Assembly: GCA_945903465.1 (NCBI GenBank)
Contig: CAMDOF010000041.1
Coordinates: 1-47,727, forward strand
DNA length: 47,727 nucleotides
Reading direction: 5' to 3'
Origin: Opitutus sp. GAS368
Lineage (GTDB): Bacteria > Verrucomicrobiota > Verrucomicrobiia > Opitutales > Opitutaceae
The position numbers were made by a program, and so were the translations under genes. Below are positions 41,237 to 47,727 of the stretch, one piece after another (positions within the stretch are counted from its first letter, which is position 1; every line of letters starts with the position of its first letter). The notes below the pieces were generated by a model. The model had not been told where the DNA came from and ran no database searches. It worked only from the letters and a program-made list of their open reading frames with translations.

Positions 41237-41833
41237 ATGAACCTGACCATACCTCCCGGTGACTTCGCCGGGTACATTTTCGATCTCGACGGCACCCTCG
41301 TCGATACCATGCCCTTGCATTATCGTGCTTGGGACACCGCCCTCCGCCAAGCGGGTTTAGACGAGCCGCTCGACGAAGATTTATTTTACTCCCTCGGCGG
41401 CGTCCCCACCCTTCGCGTCGCCGAGCTCATGGCCCAAAACTACGGACTCACGATCGATCCCCACGCCGTCTTGGAACAAAAAGAAGCGCTCTTCAGCCAG
41501 TCCCAGCCCAGCGCCCCGCTGATCGCGCCCGTCGTCGCCTTCGCCGAACTCATCGCGCGCACGCACCCCGTCGCGATCGCCTCTGGCGGTCCCCGCGCCA
41601 TTGTCCGACGCACCCTCGAACTCAGCGGCCTCGCTCGGTTATTTCCCCACCACGTCGTGATCACCCCCGAGGACGTCGCCCAAGGAAAACCTGCCCCCGA
41701 TATGTTTCTCCTCGCCGCTCAAAGAATGGGCGTCGCCCCCAGGCTCTGTCTCGTTTTCGAAGATGCTGAACCTGGCATCCGCGCCGCTGAAGCCGCCGGT
41801 ATGCGCTGGGTCCGCGTTCCCAGTCGCGCCTAA
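41237..41833 (+). CDS. HAD-superfamily sugar-phosphatase/beta-phosphoglucomutase-like
   Basis: A 198-residue haloacid-dehalogenase-type hydrolase. Motif I FDLDGTLVDT supplies the nucleophile Asp16 and acid/base Asp18; the cap domain follows directly (MPLHYRAWDTALRQAGL), which places it in subfamily IA with YqaB/PGMB-type enzymes. Motif II lies in VAIASGGPRAIVRRTLE (Ser), motif III is the Lys in VAQGKPAPDMFL, and motif IV is CLVFEDAEPGIRAAEAAGM. Length is normal. Substrate probably a small sugar phosphate. Start chosen at ATG 41237, 42 nt after the aquaporin stop. Probably cotranscribed with it; hisC follows after 178 nt. Confidence 0.9.
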   Translation: MNLTIPPGDFAGYIFDLDGTLVDTMPLHYRAWDTALRQAGLDEPLDEDLFYSLGGVPTLRVAELMAQNYGLTIDPHAVLEQKEALFSQSQPSAPLIAPVVAFAELIARTHPVAIASGGPRAIVRRTLELSGLARLFPHHVVITPEDVAQGKPAPDMFLLAAQRMGVAPRLCLVFEDAEPGIRAAEAAGMRWVRVPSRA

Positions 41834-42011
41834 ATCACCGCGACTCTTCACCCAACCCGCGAGAATCCCCATTTAAGCTCAACCACCCGCTCCGCTCAAC
41901 CACACCACGCACCCAACGACTTTAAACCCAAATTTGCCCCGCACCGATTCAATCACAAGCTCCCTACGTACACCTTTCCTCCCGTCCGCTAAAACCTGCT
42001 TCCGTCGCCCA

Positions 42012-43118
42012 ATGAATATCGCTTCGCTCACCAAAATTTCCGTGCGGAACCAGCCTATCTACGAACCGGGTAAACCCATCGAATATGTCGCCCGTGAGCT
42101 CGGCCTCGATCCCGCTGGCATCATCAAACTCGCCTCGAACGAAAACCCTTTTGGCCCATCACCACTGGCCCTCGCTGCCGCCCACCGCGCCCTCGAACAA
42201 GCCGCCTTGTATCCAGATGGTGGATGCTACGATCTTCGCCGCAAATTAGCCGTGCGCCATAATTTGCACGAAGACCAATTAATTGTCGGCAACGGTTCCA
42301 ACGAAATTATCGAACTGCTCGGCCACGCCTTCTTAAACGAGGGCGACGAAGTGGTGATGGCGACCCCCGCCTTCATCGTTTACAAACTCGTCAGCTGCCT
42401 TTTCGGCGCCAAACCCGTCGAAGTCCCTCTCAACCAGTGGCACCATGATCTTCCCGCGATGGCCGCCGCGATCACTCCAAAGACAAAACTCGTCTGCATT
42501 TGCTCGCCCAATAACCCAACCGGCACCGCCAATCAAGAAGCCGACTTGCTGGCCTTTATCCGCCAACTCCCCAAGCATGTGATCGCCGTCGTCGATGAAG
42601 CTTATGCTGAATTCCTCGCTTCTCCCCCAGATCTTCACGCCCTCATTCGAGAGGGCCGAAACCTCATTTGCCTGCGGACATTTTCAAAAATCTACGGCCT
42701 CGCCGCCTTGCGCGTCGGCTACGGCTACACCAGCTCTGAGCTCGCCGCCACTCTCAACCGCGTGCGCCAGCCTTTTAACGTCAACGCCATCTCTCAAGCC
42801 GCCGCCGTCGCCGCCTTGGACGACACCAACTTCGCGCTCGAAACGAAAAACCGGAATCACGCCGGCCTCGAACAAATTACCGCCCGCTGCCGGGAACTCG
42901 GGCTCGAAATCGTCCCCAGCGTCGCGAATTTCATACTCATTAAAGTAGGCGACGGCGCCCGTGTTTTCCACGAGCTCCAGCGCCGCGGCGTTATTGTGCG
43001 TCCCATGAAAGTCTACGGACTACCCGCGTGGATCCGCGTCTCCATTGGCACCTGGGCCCAAAATCATCGCTTCCTCTCCGAACTAAACGAAATTTCTCGG
43101 TCACCACCGCTCCTTTAG
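42012..43118 (+). CDS. hisC: Histidinol-phosphate aminotransferase
   Basis: A 368-residue fold-type I, PLP-dependent aminotransferase that converts imidazole-acetol phosphate to histidinol phosphate in histidine biosynthesis. IKLASNENPFGPSPLAL is the N-terminal substrate loop, VGNGSNEIIELLGHAF binds the PLP phosphate, CSPNNPTGTANQEADL and VVDEAYAEFLA carry the ring-contacting Asn, Asp and Tyr, and RTFSKIYGLAALRVGY holds Lys226, which forms the Schiff base. The Arg near VSIGTW binds the substrate phosphate or carboxylate. Start at ATG 42012; a longer frame upstream has no family match. No other his genes in the window except possibly the IMPase-family enzyme. Confidence 0.93.
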   Translation: MNIASLTKISVRNQPIYEPGKPIEYVARELGLDPAGIIKLASNENPFGPSPLALAAAHRALEQAALYPDGGCYDLRRKLAVRHNLHEDQLIVGNGSNEIIELLGHAFLNEGDEVVMATPAFIVYKLVSCLFGAKPVEVPLNQWHHDLPAMAAAITPKTKLVCICSPNNPTGTANQEADLLAFIRQLPKHVIAVVDEAYAEFLASPPDLHALIREGRNLICLRTFSKIYGLAALRVGYGYTSSELAATLNRVRQPFNVNAISQAAAVAALDDTNFALETKNRNHAGLEQITARCRELGLEIVPSVANFILIKVGDGARVFHELQRRGVIVRPMKVYGLPAWIRVSIGTWAQNHRFLSELNEISRSPPLL

Positions 43119-43411
43119 CCCGAAACGAAAGGGCTCTCGCCCTAAAAATAGCCGAGCTGGGCCGCTCTCAGCGCGGGCCTAGGCGCACGCCACCGCGACC
43201 CCCCCCAAGGCCGGTCCCTCGAAGCCCCGTTCAGTGATTAACCCTGTTGCAATTGAAAGAAATACCAAAAAATTCCGAAGCTTTTAACCTAAGGGTCCGT
43301 CTCGTGTATCTACTTGAAGGAGGCTGGGTTCAATATTCTAGTTTTAGATTTTAAACTTTCGCCTTGCAGCCCATCAACCTCGTCGTTCAGGGTTATGCTC
43401 TCGATCTGCTT

Positions 43412-44524
43412 ATGAAATTACACCGCCGCTTGCTTCTAGTTCTTGCTTCCTTGTCGTCAGTTTCCTCACTTTCTTTCGCTGCGCCTTTTATGGCCGTCGG
43501 AGATGGCGCTGAGTTGTTTGTTACCGGTACCCTAGGTATTCGTTCCGACGATAATATCTTCATGTCCAAGAAAGCCGAAAGTGACGTGATCTTCGACATC
43601 AATCCTGGCGTCGATCTCACCTTCGGAAAGAATGCCCAGCTGAAGGGCTCGCTCACCTTGGTTGATTCTTTCAGTAATTACTCCGACAACAGCAAGCTGA
43701 ACACCAACCTCTTCGCCGGCAATTTCACCTCGAATTACGAGGACGGTAGCAAATTGAAGCTCGGCTTTAACCTCGGGTATAACGAGCTCAATCAAAACCA
43801 GATTGATATCCGTGGACTCACTCGCCGCGATGTTTTCACCACCGGAGCGACCACTGAGGTGGAGGTATCCCAGATCACGTCCATCGGTGCAGGTATCGCG
43901 TTCGCCCATGAGAACTACAAGCGCAAAGGCTTCACCGACTCCGACAGTCTTACCGTCCCAATTAACTTCTACTATAAGTGGACGCCTAAGACGGATCTCA
44001 GCGTCGGTTACCGCTATCGGGATTATGCCATCGATCTAGGCTCTGATTCTACAGACCACTTCTTCAACGTGGGATTGAGGGGTGAGCTCTCCCCGAAGCT
44101 CACGGGAACGATTCTCGTCGGTTTAAACTCTCGGAAATTAGATCGTGGCGGCGACGATACTCAACTAGGGTTGGATGCCAATATCTCCTACGAACTGACT
44201 CCGAAGTCTCGGCTCACCTTCGGTGCAAACAACGACTTTGGCACCAGTCCTCAAGGTCAACAGCAGAAAAATTTCTCTCTAAACGGTGGCATTTCAAGTC
44301 AAATTTCGGACGAGTGGTCCGTCAATGCCGGTCTCAACTTCCGCGCAACCGATTACGGGACCCGCACGGATGATTACGTAGAGTTAAATCTCGGCGCTTC
44401 CTATATCGTGAACGCCAATATCCGCATCTTGGGTGGCTACACTTATCGCAGCTACGCCTCCGACATTGCTTCAGCTGAATTCAAGAATAACGTTTTCAGC
44501 ATTTCGGCGAACTTCCGTTATTGA
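43412..44524 (+). CDS. Outer-membrane beta-barrel protein (BBP2-like)
   Basis: A 370-residue barrel protein from ATG 43412, with a signal peptide (about 1-24, ending SFAAPF). The mature part is a run of alternating amphipathic strands (LFVTGTLGIRSDDNIFMSKK, SDVIFDINPGVDLTFGKN, LKLGFNLGYNEL, TDLSVGYRYRDYAIDL, NVFSISANFRY) and ends in Tyr, as outer-membrane barrels do. The opening with SDDNIF and DVIFDINPGVDL is typical of BBP2-type barrels, which often go with exopolysaccharide export. Its base composition is visibly less GC-rich than the neighbouring hisC. A strong terminator follows 27 nt after the stop, so it ends its transcript. Confidence 0.88.
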   Translation: MKLHRRLLLVLASLSSVSSLSFAAPFMAVGDGAELFVTGTLGIRSDDNIFMSKKAESDVIFDINPGVDLTFGKNAQLKGSLTLVDSFSNYSDNSKLNTNLFAGNFTSNYEDGSKLKLGFNLGYNELNQNQIDIRGLTRRDVFTTGATTEVEVSQITSIGAGIAFAHENYKRKGFTDSDSLTVPINFYYKWTPKTDLSVGYRYRDYAIDLGSDSTDHFFNVGLRGELSPKLTGTILVGLNSRKLDRGGDDTQLGLDANISYELTPKSRLTFGANNDFGTSPQGQQQKNFSLNGGISSQISDEWSVNAGLNFRATDYGTRTDDYVELNLGASYIVNANIRILGGYTYRSYASDIASAEFKNNVFSISANFRY

Positions 44525-44551
44525 GCCAGCGCTCTGACGCTTGTCTTTGAA

Positions 44552-44581
44552 AGAGGAGGTCTTAGGACCTCCTCTTTTTTT
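44552..44581 (+). terminator. Rho-independent terminator
   Basis: A perfect 10-bp stem AGAGGAGGTC-TTAG-GACCTCCTCT followed at once by a T-run (44574-44581). It closes the beta-barrel gene and separates it from the accessory stretch to the right. Confidence 0.95.
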
Positions 44582-45230
44582 GTCTAAATATTCGGAACCC
44601 AATATCCCAGTTCCCCGACAAAAGCCCAGTACGAAGTCGGGCGTTCTGGCTTCTCGGGCCTTGGAATTCAAGGCCAGAGGAGCCTGGTCGGACTTAGCCG
44701 CTGGAAGGCGTTCATAGTTCAATAGTCGACTTTTTATGAACTCAAACTCGCCATGAATTGATGCCAGAGGCCTTGATTTCCTAAGTCCGACAGGCTGCTG
44801 GAAGCGCCTTTGGGATTTGAATTCATAAGAACTTCAGCACTCAGATATAAACGCCTTGAAATGCTAAGTCTGAACGAACCCGCAACTATCGCATTGGAAA
44901 ACGTTCATGGGAAAAGTGCGTTTAGTCTCATCGGCTCAAGGCCATGCCCCGATTTTAAAGCGAGGGGGCTCCTCGACAACCAGCAAGCGGACGCGGTCGG
45001 CTTTTCGGAAACCGCTGATACCGATTGTGCAGGGCCTTGAATCGCGGCTTACCGACTGATCGCAAGGGAACATCGACAGAGACTACCCACATGTTGCTAA
45101 TAACAACTTTAATCATAGGTCTTTCTTTGAGTCGCATACCCCAGAATGGGCGTTTCCCCTAGAATAAGAATGGTAAACACACGAAATGTGCCCAAAGAGG
45201 CCTGAACGGGTAAAGGAACTAGCCCCAACC
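44582..45230. promoter_or_regulatory. Repeat-rich non-coding region upstream of the primase-MazG gene
   Basis: About 650 nt without a supportable gene. The heptamer GGCCTTG or its complement occurs at 44657, 44669 (inverted), 44769, 44937 (inverted) and 45033. The first two form a perfect palindrome GGCCTTG-GAATT-CAAGGCC. A longer unit, GCCTTGATTTCCTAAGTCCG at 44770-44789, has a sister at 44853-44872 (4 differences) and an inverted relative whose arm AGCCTGGTCGGACTTAG (44681-44697) faces CTAAGTCCGACAGGCT (44781-44796). Direct and inverted short repeats before a replication-type gene suggest an iteron-like origin or an operator. Confidence 0.5.
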
Positions 45231-46817
45231 ATGAAAACAGCCTTCTCTTACTTTAACAACGGCATCTACAAGCCTCACGAGGCGGTAACGGTATCCTTAA
45301 AGCAAGCGCTCTCCGACATTGAGACCGGCCGATGGAGGAACGAAGTCGAGACCGTGCGTTACGCTTATCTTAAGGGCGGTGAGGCTATGCTGAATAAGGT
45401 TAAAATGCTGGCGACTGAAGCGGAGCGCGCCAGCGACGAGGGCGGAGAGGTCAAACCCGGCAGAGCTATAGCAGTGGCGATTGAAGCGGGCCGTGAGGCT
45501 TACGCCAAAGGTGGAAGGGACGCTCTCGATAAGGTTCTCTCGCTTGATTCGGAAATCGGCCGGGCGGCTTATGCTAAGGGAGGGAAGGACGCGGCTGACC
45601 ATTTTAAGCTTAAGCTGCCTATCTGGAACTTCTCGGGGGTGTTTTGTGGCCGGTCCGCCCTCGATCTTGTGGCCCACAGCGGTCTGATTTGTGTGGACTT
45701 GGATCAAATTCCAAACGTTCCAGAGGCGTTTGACTTGATCTGCGCTGACCCGTTGACGTTGGCTGCTTTCCGCTCCCCGAGTGGAACGGGTTTAAAAGTG
45801 GTCTACGCGTGCGACCCCAAGAAGGATCACGAAAAAACCTACCTTGACGCCGAGTTTTACGTTCTCACGAAGTTTAAGTTAAGGACCGATAAATCGGGCA
45901 AAGACGTCAACCGCGCGTGCTTTGTCTCCTACGATATTGACGCCTATCTGGCGCGCGCCTGGCCGGTAATGCTGCCGACGCGCGCGCGCGAGACTACGAA
46001 TGAAACTCCTCGGCTGCTCAAGCAGAGTGCCGCGCTGAAACCTCGGACAGAATTGACGCCGGGGGACGACTACAACGCTCGGGGCGACTGGCGGGCCTTA
46101 CTGAGAAATAATGGCTGGATCGAAATAGCGCCCGACAACTGGAGTCGAGCTGGAAAGAATGGCACGCGGGGCTCTGCCACTTGGGACAAAGAACGGAACA
46201 GGCTGCATGTTCTTTCTCCTTTCACTCCACCGTTTGAGTCGGACAAAAATTATGCACCATTTGCCCTTTTTGCTCTTCTTGAGTACGGCGGAAATTTTGG
46301 TGCTGCGGCAAAGGAACTAGGTTTACTGGGTTATGGGTTTCAAAGCGTGCTGCGGGTGAAAGCCACCCCAGGGGGCGAATCTGCAGCACCAGCAACGACC
46401 CTCGGTGCTCGTCAGGAACCGGAATCTTTGCGTCATGTGATAAAGTTGCGACCGGATGAACGTACGGACGCGGCGCTCCTGAATGACATCCACCAGCTCA
46501 CCGCTGCTCTCGTTAAATTCCGCGACGACCGCGACTGGAGTCAATTCCACGACAGCAAAAATCTAGCGTCTGCGATCTGCATTGAAGCCGCCGAGCTAAA
46601 CGAGCTGTTTCTTTGGAAGACAACAACGGAAAGCGACCGGGTCGATCGTGAGCGCCTGAAGGATGAATTGGCTGATGTGCTCGCGTACTCACTGCTATTA
46701 GCTCAAAGACACGATATCGATTTGAAGGAAGCGGTTCTGCAGAAAATCGACAAGAACGCGGCTAAGTACCCAATCGAAAAGTCTAAGGGAAACGCGCGGA
46801 AGTATAACGAGCTGTGA
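45231..46817 (+). CDS. BT4734-like primase-polymerase fused to MazG-like pyrophosphohydrolase
   Basis: A single uninterrupted frame of 528 residues (an ATG at 45186 would add 15; 45231 is preferred because AAGGA lies upstream and MKTAFSYFNNGIYKP fits the family opening). Residues 1-245 resemble the BT4734/VirE-N branch of archaeo-eukaryotic primases: LPIWNFSGVF (129-138), metal site CVDLD with Asp155/Asp157, SPSGTGLKVVY (182-192), FVSYDIDAYL (231-240). Residues 278-370 match a module common in phage and plasmid primases (GDDYNARGDWRALLRNNGW, SPFTPPFESDKNYAPFALFA, EYGGNFGAAAKELGLLGYGF). Residues 415-528 are a complete MazG-like NTP pyrophosphohydrolase: RDDRDWSQFHDSKNLASAIC, Glu452/Glu455 in EAAEL, Glu479/Asp482 in DELADV. 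Between the first helix and the catalytic domain, a motif R-x-A-Y-x-K-G-G is repeated three times (43-60, 88-105, 111-129). Fusion function unknown. Confidence 0.8.
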   Translation: MKTAFSYFNNGIYKPHEAVTVSLKQALSDIETGRWRNEVETVRYAYLKGGEAMLNKVKMLATEAERASDEGGEVKPGRAIAVAIEAGREAYAKGGRDALDKVLSLDSEIGRAAYAKGGKDAADHFKLKLPIWNFSGVFCGRSALDLVAHSGLICVDLDQIPNVPEAFDLICADPLTLAAFRSPSGTGLKVVYACDPKKDHEKTYLDAEFYVLTKFKLRTDKSGKDVNRACFVSYDIDAYLARAWPVMLPTRARETTNETPRLLKQSAALKPRTELTPGDDYNARGDWRALLRNNGWIEIAPDNWSRAGKNGTRGSATWDKERNRLHVLSPFTPPFESDKNYAPFALFALLEYGGNFGAAAKELGLLGYGFQSVLRVKATPGGESAAPATTLGARQEPESLRHVIKLRPDERTDAALLNDIHQLTAALVKFRDDRDWSQFHDSKNLASAICIEAAELNELFLWKTTTESDRVDRERLKDELADVLAYSLLLAQRHDIDLKEAVLQKIDKNAAKYPIEKSKGNARKYNEL

Positions 46818-46890
46818 AAATCATTATTTACGCAGCCATTGAGGCTAGTGCTTACTTGCAATGATAAGCGATATATTCCAGATGGGATGG

Positions 46891-47442
46891 ATGGCGCGAA
46901 AAGCATCTCTCATTACCTGTAGCGAAGAAGCCAAGCAAACTCTGGAACGGCTGGCGGCCAGCCGAACCGAGGCGAAACAAACCGTGTAACGAGCCCAGAT
47001 AATTCTGGGGTGCGTGGCTGGGGAACGCGTGAAGGAAGTTGCCCGACGATGTCACCCTCGGCGGAATACCGTGATTAAATGGCGCGTGCGATTTGCCCAA
47101 CATGGGCTGCAAGGACTGGAGGATGCGCCCCGACCGGGCGCCAAACGGATCTACGACGAGAGCTTTCGCAACCGGGTGCTGGCGACTGTGAAAATGCCGC
47201 CGCCGGCGAGTCAGGCGTGCTGGGACGGCCCGGCTGTGGCGGCGGCGGTCAATGGATCGGTGCATGCGGTCTGGCGGGTGCTGCGCAAGGAGGGCATCGG
47301 CTGGCAACGCCACCGCTCGTGGTGCGTGAGCACGAACAAAGAGTTCGCTGCGAAAGCGGCCGACATTATCGCGCTATATTTAAATCCGCCGGAAAAGGCG
47401 CTGGTCATCAGCGTGGATGAAAAGCCAAGCATTCAGGTCTAA
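46891..47442 (+). pseudogene. IS630-family transposase, N-terminal part, with nonsense codon
   Basis: The frame starts at ATG 46891 (MARKASLITCSEEAKQTLER), runs to TAA at 46987-46989 where homologues carry a codon inside the phrase V-x-RAQIIL, and resumes as RAQIILGCVAGERVKEVARR. The helix-turn-helix of IS630 transposases is clear (VKEVARRCHPRRNTVIKWRV, then GLQGLEDAPRPGAKRIYDES), followed by HAVWRVLRKEGIGWQRHRSW and the first DDE element VISVDEKPSIQ. There the similarity ends, with a stop at 47440-47442; the rest of the catalytic domain is absent from the following sequence. Two independent lesions make this an inactive remnant. Confidence 0.85.
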
Positions 47443-47727
47443 GCGGCGGGCGTGAAGTCGTCTAATTCTGGCGGTTAGGAATGCGCCTATGGTTTCGGTG
47501 GATATTCTTCGCCGAAAAAAGCGAAAAGCACTTCTTCCGTGGGTGGTTTTTCTTCCTTTTAACTGAGGTGATTTCAGGGTGAGTGCGCTGGTCGGTTTGA
47601 GGTCGCGGACAGGTGTGCCCATGTCGGGCGATGCTCCCCGAGGGCTTTGTGAAGTTCGTTCAGACTCCGGCCCCGCGTGGGTGGCGGACCAGCGTCCCAA
47701 CTACGGCGGACTTTTCTGGATCAACAC
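47443..47727. other. Right-edge sequence, unassigned
   Basis: About 285 nt after the truncated transposase. A minus-strand frame (47700 to 47380) is open but has no recognisable domain; it may belong to a second mobile element cut by the window edge. Nothing firmer can be said. Confidence 0.3.

Noticed and set aside
44810..45040. Plus-strand frame of 76 codons between the terminator and the fusion gene
   Set aside because: Built over the short repeats, with no domain or ribosome binding site; treated as non-coding.

Overview
The window looks like the chromosome of a GC-rich Gram-negative member of the Verrucomicrobiota, most likely Opitutaceae or a close relative. This is inferred from gene content: two large TonB-dependent receptors with carboxypeptidase-regulatory-like N-termini, a fused exosortase-EpsI protein, a DUF5009/HGSNAT-like membrane protein, RNase Y beside QueF, a Tat-exported dimethylformamidase-like protein, and short palindromic intergenic repeats. 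No rRNA gene is present to confirm it.

Layout. 0-8.3 kb: two imperfect 120-nt direct repeats around small hairpins, a secreted DUF1080-like protein, a TonB receptor, a class III CoA-transferase, a dipeptide epimerase and a Tat-exported protein. 8.4-11.5 kb: a 15-bp minisatellite, a CAT-anticodon tRNA, and on its 3' side an accessory strip with a terminase-small-subunit-like gene, a Sel1 repeat gene, and two decayed remnants (PLD nuclease, PIN toxin). 11.5-16 kb: a two-gene operon of a TonB receptor and a secreted BNR-type carbohydrate-active protein. 16.4-25.6 kb: a surface-glycan cluster with O-antigen ligase, flippase, two GT9 enzymes, a GT2, two methyltransferases (one broken by an in-frame TGA) and the exosortase. 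25.8-29.4 kb: RNase Y, QueF, an inositol-monophosphatase-family enzyme and a DnaQ-like exonuclease. 29.7-36 kb: a DUF885 protein, a fused M16 peptidase and a DUF5009 protein. 36-37.5 kb: a decayed transposase on the 3' side of tRNA-Gly. 38-44.6 kb: a DEAD-box helicase, aquaporin, HAD phosphatase, HisC and a beta-barrel protein closed by a clear terminator. 44.6-47.7 kb: a motif-rich non-coding stretch, a fusion of a primase-polymerase-like protein to a MazG-like hydrolase, and an IS630-like transposase broken by a stop codon.

How the genes relate. Glycan uptake and degradation (TonB receptor plus BNR protein), glycan assembly and export (flippase, ligase, GTs) and exosortase sorting together describe a bacterium that invests in polysaccharide metabolism and a sugar-rich envelope. 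The housekeeping blocks (rny, queF, hisC, the helicase) are ordinary. The unusual material lies in the accessory strips: the island after the first tRNA, the transposase remnant after the second, and above all the right end, where a BT4734-type primase with an internally repeated N-terminus carries MazG where related replication proteins usually carry a helicase. That is the best candidate for an undescribed system.
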